NCBI RefSeq assembly: GCF_014205675.1
Contig: NZ_JACIIX010000001.1
Span: 1-64,000 of the forward strand
Direction: 5' to 3'
Source of the DNA: Novispirillum itersonii
GTDB lineage: Bacteria > Pseudomonadota > Alphaproteobacteria > Rhodospirillales > Rhodospirillaceae
Length of the DNA: 64,000 nt
Positions 54,931 to 62,763 of the stretch are shown here, piece after piece. The notes under the pieces were generated by a model that saw nothing but the letters and a program-made list of their open reading frames with translations, ran no database searches and was not told the DNA's origin. A program made the position numbers and the translations under genes. How positions within the stretch are numbered: position 1 is the stretch's first letter; every line of letters begins with the position of its first letter.

Positions 54931-56655
54931 ATGCGCCTGAAGAGTTATTCCGCCGTGACCATGTCGGAAGCGATGGCGATGGTGCGCGCCGAGCTGGGGG
55001 ATGATGCCATCATCGTCTCCACCCAGCGCGCCAGCGGCGGACAGGGCGTCCGCATCACCGCCGCGCTGGAGGAACACACCAGCGATCAGGAAATCGCCGA
55101 GGTGCTGCACGGGTCGCCGCTGTCGCCGGTCAACGAGACCATCCGCGACTGTCTGGTCTACCACGGGGTGCCGCCGCGCCTGTGCGAACGGATGCTGGCC
55201 GCCGCCCGCTCCATCGACACCACCGACGCCACCATGGCCACCGCCGGGGCGATGGACGAGCTGTTCACCTTCGCGCCGCTGCCGTCGCGCAAGTCGCCGA
55301 TGCCGGTGATGCTGGTCGGTCCGCCGGGATCGGGCAAGACCATCACCGTCGCCAAACTGGCGGCGCGGGCCCGGCTGGCCGGGCGCAGCGTCACCGTCAT
55401 CACCGCTGATTCGGTGCGGGCCGGGGCGATGGAACAGCTGTCGGCCTTCACCAGCATCCTCGGCGTGGAGCTGAAAAAGGCGCGCGGGGCCTCCAGTCTG
55501 GAAGCGATGGCCGCCGAAGCCGCCACCACCAGCGATCTGGTCTATATCGACACCCCCGGCCTGAACCCGTTCAGCAGCGAGGATATCGGCTACCTCAACA
55601 CCCTGACCCATGCGGTCAGCGTCGAGGCGGTGCTGGTGCTGGCCGCCGGGGGCGACCCGATGGAAGCCACCGAGGTGGCGGAAATCTTCGCACAGGCCGG
55701 GGCCACCCGCCTGCTGGCCACCCGGCTGGATATGACCCGCCGTCTGGGCGCGGTGCTGGCCGCCGCCGATGCCGGGCAGTTCATGTTCAGCGACGTGTCG
55801 ATCAACCCGCATGTGGCCAACGGCCTGTGTTCGATCACCCCGGTGACCATGGCCCGCCTGCTGGTGCCGCCGACCGAAGAGTCGGTGGCCGCCGCCCCCG
55901 ATGACTGGTCGGCCCGCCGCTCCGCCGCCGCGCCGATCCCGTCGTCGGCGCAGCAGGCACAGGCCTATGCCACCGAGACCGGGTATGGCGAAACCGGCTA
56001 TGCCGAGGACGAATATGCCGGAGAAGGGTATACCGGAGACGGGTATGCCGCAGAGGGCTATGACACCGCCTACGGGGGCCCCCCTCTGCCCCCGGCGGAC
56101 CGCACCTACGCCGACCCGGACCTGCACGACGATCCGCAGCCCTATGCCGGTGATTATTATGCGGCCCCGGCAGCAGCGGGCTATAGCCCTTCGGATTACG
56201 ACTCGGCCGGGTACGGGCAACAACCCTATGGCCAGAACGGGTATGATCCGGCAGGATATACCAATTCACCTGCGGCGGGCCGGGGGCAGCCCGCCAGCGG
56301 GCGCGGAGCCTATCCGCAACCGACGGCGGCGGCGGATTCCTATGCTGCACCGCGTCAACGCAGTGCGGCATTCGCCCCGGCACAGGCCCCGCAACCCGCA
56401 CCACAGGCCGATCCGCCCCGGATGCCGCGCCTGCGTTCAACCGCCGAGCCCCTAGCCCCGGCCCCGGCGGCCGGGCCGCAGCGCCCGCGGGCCGCAGCGC
56501 CGTTGCCCCGGTTACGGCAGCCGCAGCCGATCTCTTCCGGCTATGGCGGAGCGGGTGAAGACATGAGTAATATGCCTGACCCGGAACCGGAAAAGAGCCC
56601 GGATTTCTTCTCTTTCCTTGATACCGACAAAGATACCAACGAGGCACGCGGATGA
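54931..56655 (+). CDS. flhF: SRP-type GTPase FlhF with Tyr-rich repetitive C-terminal tail
   Basis: GTPase that places flagella at the pole, 574 residues. The N-terminal FlhF motif is MRLKSYSAVTMSEAMAMVRAELGDDAIIVSTQ. The NG GTPase domain spans about 75-312, with P-loop GPPGSGKT at 130-137 and DLVYIDTPG at 202-210. The usual DTAG is DTPG here, and the NKxD-type motif appears as TRLD. From about 315 to 574 there is an extra low-complexity tail. It holds two arrays in which Tyr recurs every five residues (352-377 and 418-443, six Tyr each), embedded in Gly/Pro/Ala/Asp. Most FlhF proteins end after the GTPase domain. The stop overlaps the flhG start (ATGA). Confidence 0.93.
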   Translation: MRLKSYSAVTMSEAMAMVRAELGDDAIIVSTQRASGGQGVRITAALEEHTSDQEIAEVLHGSPLSPVNETIRDCLVYHGVPPRLCERMLAAARSIDTTDATMATAGAMDELFTFAPLPSRKSPMPVMLVGPPGSGKTITVAKLAARARLAGRSVTVITADSVRAGAMEQLSAFTSILGVELKKARGASSLEAMAAEAATTSDLVYIDTPGLNPFSSEDIGYLNTLTHAVSVEAVLVLAAGGDPMEATEVAEIFAQAGATRLLATRLDMTRRLGAVLAAADAGQFMFSDVSINPHVANGLCSITPVTMARLLVPPTEESVAAAPDDWSARRSAAAPIPSSAQQAQAYATETGYGETGYAEDEYAGEGYTGDGYAAEGYDTAYGGPPLPPADRTYADPDLHDDPQPYAGDYYAAPAAAGYSPSDYDSAGYGQQPYGQNGYDPAGYTNSPAAGRGQPASGRGAYPQPTAAADSYAAPRQRSAAFAPAQAPQPAPQADPPRMPRLRSTAEPLAPAPAAGPQRPRAAAPLPRLRQPQPISSGYGGAGEDMSNMPDPEPEKSPDFFSFLDTDKDTNEARG

Positions 56656-57470
56656 GCACCCAGCTCCCCAATGACCAAACCCAGATGATGGCGCCGTCGC
56701 TTGCGCCCGGGTCCAGCGTGCGCTCGCGTGGCCGTAACGTTCTGGCTGTCGCCTCCGGCAAAGGTGGGGTCGGCAAGACATGGTTCTCGATCACGCTGGC
56801 CCATGCGCTGGCGCTGCGGGGTCGTAAGACCCTGCTGTTCGACGGCGACCTCGGGCTGGCGAATGTCGATATTCAGCTGGGCCTGATGCCGCAGCTGGAT
56901 CTGGGCAGTGTCGTCACCGGCAAGGTGACGCTGACGCAGGCATGCAGCCATTACGAACGCGGCGGCTTTGATGTGATCGCCGGGCGGTCCGGCTCCGGGT
57001 CACTGGCCAACATCCCGCTGTCGCGCCTGCAACTGATGGCCGAAGACCTGTCGATGATGGCCACCGCCTACCACAAGGTGATCATTGATCTGGGCGCCGG
57101 GGTGGAAAAGAGCGTGCGCCAGCTGGCCCGCGCCGCCGGGACCATTCTGGTCGTCACCTCCGACGAGCCGACCTCGCTGACCGATGCCTATGCCTTCATC
57201 AAGGTGACGGCGCTGGAACGGCCGGGGGCGGATATCCGGGTGGTGGTCAACGCCGCCAACTCCACCCGCGAAGGGGAACGCACCTACGCCACCCTGCGCA
57301 AAGCCTGCGAAGGCTTCCTGAAGTTCAGCCCGCCGCTGGTCGGCATCGTCCGCCGGGATATGCGGGTGCGGGAAGCGATCCGCAATCAGACCCCGATCCT
57401 GATCCGCTCCCCCAACGCCGAAGCGGCGATGGATGTGGAGACGATTGCCGACAAGCTGCTGGCGGAGTGA
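56652..57470 (+). CDS. flhG: MinD-like ATPase FlhG (FleN)
   Basis: ParA/MinD-type ATPase that limits flagellar number and works with FlhF; 272 residues. The deviant Walker A is ASGKGGVGKTWFS, followed by LLFDGDLGLANVDIQLGL (switch I) and KVIIDLGAGVEKSV (Walker B/switch II). The C-terminus lacks an obvious long MinD-type amphipathic helix. The start overlaps the flhF stop by four bases, so the two are translationally coupled and made in fixed proportion. Confidence 0.95.
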   Translation: MSTQLPNDQTQMMAPSLAPGSSVRSRGRNVLAVASGKGGVGKTWFSITLAHALALRGRKTLLFDGDLGLANVDIQLGLMPQLDLGSVVTGKVTLTQACSHYERGGFDVIAGRSGSGSLANIPLSRLQLMAEDLSMMATAYHKVIIDLGAGVEKSVRQLARAAGTILVVTSDEPTSLTDAYAFIKVTALERPGADIRVVVNAANSTREGERTYATLRKACEGFLKFSPPLVGIVRRDMRVREAIRNQTPILIRSPNAEAAMDVETIADKLLAE

Positions 57471-57495
57471 TCCCCCTGCCCTGACCGGGTCACAA

Positions 57496-57546
57496 GCCGC
57501 AAAGGACCACTGGCCGCAAAGGACCACTGGCAGCCAAAGACCACTG
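57496..57546. repeat. Three tandem 17-base units between flhG and the FliK-like gene
   Basis: GCCGCAAAGGACCACTG at 57496-57512 and 57513-57529, plus a degenerate third copy at 57530-57546 (GCAGCCAAAGACCACTG). It fills over half of the 93-base gap and ends 17 bases before the next start. It may be a regulator-binding array or slippage. Confidence 0.85.
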
Positions 57547-57563
57547 GCAGAAGGGAGCCGGGT

Positions 57564-59456
57564 ATGAGCACGATCCCCTCGGTGCCGTCTGCGGTGGCCC
57601 CGTCCACCCCGGTGGCCCCGTCAAACACCGTGGTCGCCACCGATGTGTCCGATCTCCTGCGGGCCCTGCCGCCCGGCACCCGGATTGAGGTCACGACGCT
57701 GGCCGATCTGGTGCGCGGGCAGGTGCAGGCCAGCAGTGACTACGGCAGCCTGACCCTGCGCGGCGGACTGCCGGTTCTGCCCGCCAACAGCAGCCTGAGC
57801 CTGATGCTGATCGGCACCCCCGGCGATGGCGTCGCCTTCCGTCTGCTGGCGGTGAACGGCCTGCCGGTTGCCGGAGGAGCCGGATCCCCGGCCACAGTCC
57901 CGTTGCCCGGCACCCTGCCCCCGGCGGGGAGCATCCCCGGTGCCATGCCCTCCCTGCCCGGCGCTCTTCAACCCGGGGGGCTCCTGCCGGGCGGCGGCCT
58001 GTTCGGCACCGCCGCCGGGGATCCTCTCGCCGTCTTCGGCCCCCGCGCCCCCGGCAGCCTGTTACAGGCCGCTGATCAGGGGGATGCGGTCGCCCTCAGC
58101 CTTGGCAAGCCGCTGGCCGCCACCGTCATTCCCGGACCGGCATCTTTCCTGACCGCCGGGCCGCTGGCGGCAGGTGCGCTGCCCGGGGGTCCGGCCTCTC
58201 CGGCAGGGACCGGAGCGGGGACCGCCACCGCCCCCCTCCCCGGTGTTCCCGCCGATAATCCGGCCAGCCCCGGCACAGTGCCGGGCGCGGGAGCCGCCCC
58301 CCCGGCGGGCGGCTTTGCCGGAGCCCTGACCCCGCACGGCCTGCTGGCCGCCCTGCGCCATGCCGCCCATGCGGTGGCCGAAGCCGCCGCTGAGACCGCA
58401 GGCCCCCACTCTCCCGCCCCGGCCCCGGCAGGCCCCCTGCTGCCCCCGGGCAGTCAGACGCAGGTCCGGCTGACCAGTGTGCTGCTGCCCGGCGGATCAC
58501 AGGCCCTGACCGCCCCCTCTGCTTCGGCCACTCTGCCGCTGGCATCACTGGATGGCACCGTCACCGCCACCCCCGGCGGCGGAACGGCGGTGATCCAGAC
58601 CCCGCAGGGGATGCTGCTGGTCGATGTGCGGTCCCCCCTGCCGGTCAACAGTCAGGTGCATCTGGATGTTCTGGCGGTGACGCCCCCCACTGCCGCCAGC
58701 GCCGGGCCGACCGTGCCCGCCAGCGGCGGGATGCAGACCTTCGCCGCCCTGTCGGAGGCACAGGACCTTCTGGCGCAGAACGATGCCGAGGCCGCGCAGG
58801 CCCTGACCCGGGCCATCCCCGCCGCCGATGGCCGGATGGTCACCACGATGATGGCGGTGGCCACCGCCGCCCGCAGTGTCGACCCCAAAAGCTGGCTGGG
58901 CGAGCGGCCGGTGAAGGCGCTGGATCGCCCGGAAGGCCGGGGCCGCGCCGTGCTGAAAGATCTGGAAGAGTCCACCCGTGAGACCACCCGCCCGGCCCGC
59001 GACGGCGGCGGCGACTGGCGGATGATGAACCTGCCGTTCAGCTTCGGCGGTCAGGTTGACCGCATCACGCTGGTCACCCGCCGCACCGGCAGTGCCGCCG
59101 TTGACGAGGACGGATCCGGCGGCGGCAGCGGTCAGGGTGGCGGCGTGCGGTTCCTGTTCGCGCTGGATCTGTCGCAGATGGGGCCGATGCAGTTTGATGG
59201 TCTGTACAAGGGCGGGCCTGCCGGGCAACCCGGCCACCGCCGCCTGTCGCTGCTGATCCGCACCAGCCGCCCGCTGGAGCCGGACGTGCGCCGCACCATC
59301 CTCGGCCTGTTCAGCCAGTCGTCGGAAGCGATGGGCCTGACCGGCAGCCTGTCGTTTCAGGTCTCCGCCGCCTTCCCCGGCCCGGCGGAGGCTCTGCCAC
59401 CGTCGCTGCGGGCCGCCGGGGGGGCCGCCGGGGGAGCCGGAGGATTTACCGCCTGA
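57564..59456 (+). CDS. FliK-like hook-length control domain protein
   Basis: A 630-residue protein. The N-terminal part is a moderately ordered region (VVATDVSDLLRALPPGTRIEVTTLADLVRGQVQASSDYGSLTLRGGLPVLPANSSLSLMLIG). A long Pro/Ala/Gly-rich segment follows (about 95-290), then more ordered stretches, and a C-terminal domain (WRMMNLPFSFGGQVDRITLVTRR ... VRFLFALDLSQMGPMQFDGLYKG ... RRLSLLIRTSRPLEPDVRRTILGLFSQSSEAMGL) resembling the FliK/Flg_hook fold. It is unlike the fliK at 32700 in sequence but similar in architecture, and follows flhG. It may be a second ruler-type or secreted flagellar protein. The call is by pattern, not by a firm family match. Confidence 0.65.
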   Translation: MSTIPSVPSAVAPSTPVAPSNTVVATDVSDLLRALPPGTRIEVTTLADLVRGQVQASSDYGSLTLRGGLPVLPANSSLSLMLIGTPGDGVAFRLLAVNGLPVAGGAGSPATVPLPGTLPPAGSIPGAMPSLPGALQPGGLLPGGGLFGTAAGDPLAVFGPRAPGSLLQAADQGDAVALSLGKPLAATVIPGPASFLTAGPLAAGALPGGPASPAGTGAGTATAPLPGVPADNPASPGTVPGAGAAPPAGGFAGALTPHGLLAALRHAAHAVAEAAAETAGPHSPAPAPAGPLLPPGSQTQVRLTSVLLPGGSQALTAPSASATLPLASLDGTVTATPGGGTAVIQTPQGMLLVDVRSPLPVNSQVHLDVLAVTPPTAASAGPTVPASGGMQTFAALSEAQDLLAQNDAEAAQALTRAIPAADGRMVTTMMAVATAARSVDPKSWLGERPVKALDRPEGRGRAVLKDLEESTRETTRPARDGGGDWRMMNLPFSFGGQVDRITLVTRRTGSAAVDEDGSGGGSGQGGGVRFLFALDLSQMGPMQFDGLYKGGPAGQPGHRRLSLLIRTSRPLEPDVRRTILGLFSQSSEAMGLTGSLSFQVSAAFPGPAEALPPSLRAAGGAAGGAGGFTA

Positions 59457-59525
59457 AACCACCCCATCCCCGAAGGCCCCCCCGGCAGGTGATGATCGGG
59501 GGGGGCCGGAGGATTTACCGCCTGA
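59436..59525. repeat. 21-base direct repeat duplicating the gene end
   Basis: Identical 21-base sequences at 59436-59456 and 59505-59525, 69 bases apart. The first is the 3' end of the FliK-like gene including its stop (encoding GGFTA-stop). The second is the same codons stranded in the intergenic region, indicating a local duplication. Confidence 0.85.
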
Positions 59526-59655
59526 CCCCGCCCGATCCCCCCGCTTTCAGCCGGTTGGCACCGCTCCGGCATACTTTCCCGTGTGCGGCGGGCCAAAAAG
59601 ATGATACTCCGCAGCATGGATTATCCTGCGCCGCCCACCGGCAGTTTCCGAGACC

Positions 59656-60105
59656 ATGACTGACCCTGAGATCCGCCGCGCCCCTCTGCTGACCCGGCCC
59701 ACCCCGGCCCCGGGGCTGGATGCCGTTGCCGTGCTGTGGCGGACCCTGTCCGGTGGCACCGCCGTACAGGTGCGTTTTGTGCCGGACCGTCACGTGCTGG
59801 CCGCCGGGGCGTGGGAGGCCTATACCACCCTGCTGGACCAGCCGGAACACGGCTTTGCCGCTGATATCCCGGAACGGCTGGCCGCCGCCGTGCTGTCGGA
59901 CTGTGCCAACCAGCTGGTGCCGCGCTGGCTGGAAGTGACCGTCACCCGCCACAGCGGCCCGCCGGAGACCGCCGGGCACCGGGTGCGGCTGGAGGAACGC
60001 CAGCCCGGCTGGGCCAACCCCGACCTGATGAACCGCCTGTACACCGATGATGCCATCGGGTCGGCCCTGCGCCCGCTGCCGCGCCTGCCGGAGACCCCGG
60101 TATGA
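59656..60105 (+). CDS. Protein of unknown function coupled to the J-domain gene
   Basis: A 149-residue soluble protein with no signal peptide or membrane segment. I do not recognise the family. It is composed of ordered-looking alternating segments (AVLWRTLSGGTAVQVRFVPDRHVLAAGAWEAYTTLLDQPEHGFAADIPERLAAAVLSDCANQLVPRWLEVTVTRH) and then an Arg/Glu-rich stretch ending LMNRLYTDDAIGSALRPLPRLPETPV. Its stop overlaps the start of the J-domain gene by four bases (ATGA), strongly suggesting the two work together. Codon use and GC content match the neighbours. Confidence 0.75.
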   Translation: MTDPEIRRAPLLTRPTPAPGLDAVAVLWRTLSGGTAVQVRFVPDRHVLAAGAWEAYTTLLDQPEHGFAADIPERLAAAVLSDCANQLVPRWLEVTVTRHSGPPETAGHRVRLEERQPGWANPDLMNRLYTDDAIGSALRPLPRLPETPV

Positions 60106-61550
60106 GCGGCGGCCGGTTTGATATTGATCCCGCCGATCCCCGCGGCTTTTACGCCATGCTGAAAGTGGCCCCCACCGCCAGCCCCGCCGAGATTAAAAGC
60201 GCCTTCCGCCGCCGCGCCAAGGACCTGCACCCCGACCGCAACCCCGACCCCGGGGCCAAGGAAGCCTTCCACCGCCTGACCGCTGCCTATGAGGTGCTGT
60301 CAGACCCGGCCCGCCGGGCGGCCTACGACAGCCGCCGCACCGGCGCTGCCGGAAAGCAGGGTACGGGACAGGGTACGGGTCAGGAACGCCCCTCCTCCCG
60401 CCATACCGCCTCCTCCGGCAGCCGCAGCGGCCCGCAGGCCCGGCAGCCGCAGGGCAACGACCCGACCCGGGCCTACCGCCAGACGCAGGCCCGGACCCAG
60501 CAACGCCCGACGGCGCAGCGCCCGCCGCCGGGGCGCGCCGCCGCGCCGCCGCTGTCGTGCTGCTGCTGCGGCAAGGTGGCGGCCCAGCCGCGCTTTGTCG
60601 AATTTGTCACCGTCACCGGTACCCTGCGCCACACCCGCGAACAGTGGACAGACGGGGTGTACTGCCGCGCCTGCGCCGACCGCACCGCGCTGAAGGTGGC
60701 GGCCCGCTGCTGGCTGACCGGATGGTGGTCGCCGGGTGGCCCGCTGAAGACCCTCCGCGCCCTTGGCATCGCCCTGCGCGGCGGGCGGCTGCCCCGGCAG
60801 AAAAATCACGCCCTGCTGATGCAACAGGCGCAGGCCTTTCTGGCACAGCGGGACCCGATGATGGCCCATGCCGTGGCCCTTCAGGCACAGATGTTCGCTC
60901 CGGACGGGGTCAGCCGCCTTCAGACCGATCAGCTTCTGGCGCAGATCCGCGCCGCCGCCCCCGGGAAAACCCTGCCGCCGCTGAAAGACCGCTGGCGCGG
61001 GGCCAGCCTGCTGCAACTGCTGCAACTGTTGCCGGTCTATGTGCTGATTGTGGTGCTGGCCCTGCTGTTCTGGCCGGGCCGTCAGGCGGCTGACGACGAC
61101 ATCGATCCCCCGCCAGCGACGGTCGCTCCGGTGTCCGCCCCGGCGGCACCGGCCCCTTCGGGGACGGCGGGATCACCGGCAGGCGCGGTTCCGGCCCGGC
61201 CCGGCGGCCCGCAGTCGGTGCCTTCCGCCACGACGCCAGCCCCGTCCCCGGCGGCTCCGCCGCCGATTGTGTCCCTGTCGGCAGGCGGGGTCCGGGCCGG
61301 GCAGTATCACGATATCCGGGTCGCTGCCACCGCCCTGCGCACCGGGCCGGGGCAGGAATTCCAGACCCTGCTGCTGCTGGGGGCCGGGGAAACGGTGATG
61401 GTGACCGAGGTTGCCAGCGACGGTCAGTGGGCCCGGGTGCAGACTCTGGACGGCCGCCCCGGCTTCATCAGCAGCCGGGCTCTGTCCCTGACCGACCCGG
61501 CCCGGGCCGAGGCCCTGCGGCGGGAGCAGAAGCGCACCGGGCGGCCCTGA
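60102..61550 (+). CDS. Membrane-anchored J-domain protein with Cys cluster and bacterial SH3 domain
   Basis: A 482-residue fusion. An N-terminal J domain (about 12-78; HPD at 43-45 in KDLHPDRNPD) should stimulate DnaK. After a Gly/Gln/Arg-rich linker (80-150) comes a probable zinc-binding module, CCCCG at 153-157 and CRAC at 188-191, followed by an aromatic segment CWLTGWWSPGGPLKTLRAL. A single transmembrane segment (LLQLLQLLPVYVLIVVLALLFW, about 303-324) and a Pro/Ala linker lead to a bacterial SH3 domain near 400-465 (ATALRTGPGQEFQTLLLLGAGETVMVTEVASDGQWARVQTLDGRPGFISSRAL). The J domain is expected in the cytoplasm and the SH3 in the periplasm. It overlaps the upstream unknown gene. Confidence 0.85.
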   Translation: MSGGRFDIDPADPRGFYAMLKVAPTASPAEIKSAFRRRAKDLHPDRNPDPGAKEAFHRLTAAYEVLSDPARRAAYDSRRTGAAGKQGTGQGTGQERPSSRHTASSGSRSGPQARQPQGNDPTRAYRQTQARTQQRPTAQRPPPGRAAAPPLSCCCCGKVAAQPRFVEFVTVTGTLRHTREQWTDGVYCRACADRTALKVAARCWLTGWWSPGGPLKTLRALGIALRGGRLPRQKNHALLMQQAQAFLAQRDPMMAHAVALQAQMFAPDGVSRLQTDQLLAQIRAAAPGKTLPPLKDRWRGASLLQLLQLLPVYVLIVVLALLFWPGRQAADDDIDPPPATVAPVSAPAAPAPSGTAGSPAGAVPARPGGPQSVPSATTPAPSPAAPPPIVSLSAGGVRAGQYHDIRVAATALRTGPGQEFQTLLLLGAGETVMVTEVASDGQWARVQTLDGRPGFISSRALSLTDPARAEALRREQKRTGRP

Positions 61551-61754
61551 GGCGGGGCCGGAGCCAGCAGCCCGGCCTGACACCAAGGCATACGCCGATG
61601 TGATGAAGGATATTCATTTGCCTAATACCAATTTGCTGATTGTACGACCCGCGTATTCCCCCTAGATGTCATTCTGATGAACACAGCGGCCCCTGCGGCG
61701 GGAGTCACCCACCCCGCTGCCCGTTCCGCCCTCTCTTCCGGTATCCGGACCCCG

Positions 61755-62714
61755 ATGACCCTCCCCATCCGGGGGCTGCCGCCCCTGATCCTGGCAGCCC
61801 TGTTCCTGATCATGTCCCTGTGGCCGGCGCTGGCAGCGCAGCGGCCGGAACCGGTGCGCCCGGCTTCCGGCAGCAGCCACGGCGGGCCGATGATCGCCCG
61901 CTTCCCCGCCCCGCTGATGGATGATGACCCCCGCGCCTATTACACGCAGGCGCTGATCGAGCTGGCCTTTGCCGAAACCCCGGAACAGGGGCCGGGCTAT
62001 GTGGTGTTTTCCACCAGCCCGCAGGAACGGCTGCGGATTGAGGCGCAGCTGGAAAAGGGATCCCGCATCAACGTCTACCTGATGCCGGGGGCCAACAGTT
62101 ACGATTCCCGGTTCCTGCGGGTGGCGGTGCCGGTGGACCGGGGACTGCTGGGCCTGCGGGTCGGGGTGGTCCGCACCGAGGACCGCAGCCGCTTCAGCGA
62201 AATCCGCTCCCTCGGCGATCTCAGTCAGGTCCGCATCGGCAGTGTTCTCGGCTGGCAGCTGACCGACATCCTGCGCCATAACGGCCTGACGACCGAGGTG
62301 GTGGCCACCTTTGAGGATCTGTACAAACTGCTGGACCGCAGCCGCCTCGACCTGATCTCGCGCGGGGCCACCGAGGTGCTGCGCGAGCAGACGGAAATGC
62401 GCTTCGACTATCCGGATACGGTGATCGACACGGCCCTGCTGCTGCGGATGCCGCTGGCCTTCTACATCTACGTCAGCCCGAATCACCCCGAGCTGCACCG
62501 GCGGATTGAAACCGGCCTCCAGCGGGCAGTGGCCGATGGCCGGTTCGATGCCCTGTTCCGGCAGTGGTTCGGCCGCGATCTTGACGTGCTGCAACTGGAT
62601 CAACGCCATGTCATCGACCTGTCAGTGCCCGATCCGCATCTGCCGACGGTGATGATGGATCCGTCCCTGCGGCTGCCGCTGCGCTCCCCCGGGGCCAAAG
62701 CCCAGACCCGGTAA
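61755..62714 (+). CDS. Orphan periplasmic solute-binding-like protein
   Basis: A predicted exported protein of 319 residues from ATG 61755. It has a signal peptide (MTLPIRGLPPLILAALFLIMSLWPALA, cut before AQRPE) and a family 3 solute-binding-like body: YYTQALIELAFAETPEQGPGY, VGVVRTEDRSRFSEIRSLGDLSQVRIGSVLGWQLTDILRHNGL, SRLDLISRGATEVL and a C-terminal LQRAVADGRFDALFRQWFG typical of the family end. ATG 61677 is an alternative start that adds 26 residues before the signal. No transporter genes adjoin; it is the third such orphan in the window. Ligand unknown. Confidence 0.75.
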   Translation: MTLPIRGLPPLILAALFLIMSLWPALAAQRPEPVRPASGSSHGGPMIARFPAPLMDDDPRAYYTQALIELAFAETPEQGPGYVVFSTSPQERLRIEAQLEKGSRINVYLMPGANSYDSRFLRVAVPVDRGLLGLRVGVVRTEDRSRFSEIRSLGDLSQVRIGSVLGWQLTDILRHNGLTTEVVATFEDLYKLLDRSRLDLISRGATEVLREQTEMRFDYPDTVIDTALLLRMPLAFYIYVSPNHPELHRRIETGLQRAVADGRFDALFRQWFGRDLDVLQLDQRHVIDLSVPDPHLPTVMMDPSLRLPLRSPGAKAQTR

Positions 62715-62739
62715 AAAAGGGCTTCCTTGCCGCACCACC

Positions 62740-62763
62740 ATCCTTCGGGTATGATCGAAGGAT
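62740..62763. promoter_or_regulatory. Inverted repeat overlapping the ArsR-type start codon
   Basis: ATCCTTCG, eight bases (GGTATGAT), CGAAGGAT: a perfect inverted repeat whose right arm covers the ribosome-site region and the first two bases of the ATG at 62762. Position and shape suit an autoregulatory operator for the encoded regulator. It could instead be an mRNA hairpin sequestering the start. Confidence 0.7.

Noticed and set aside
57496-57546. CRISPR array
   Set aside because: Units are directly abutting with no spacers and only three copies; no cas genes.
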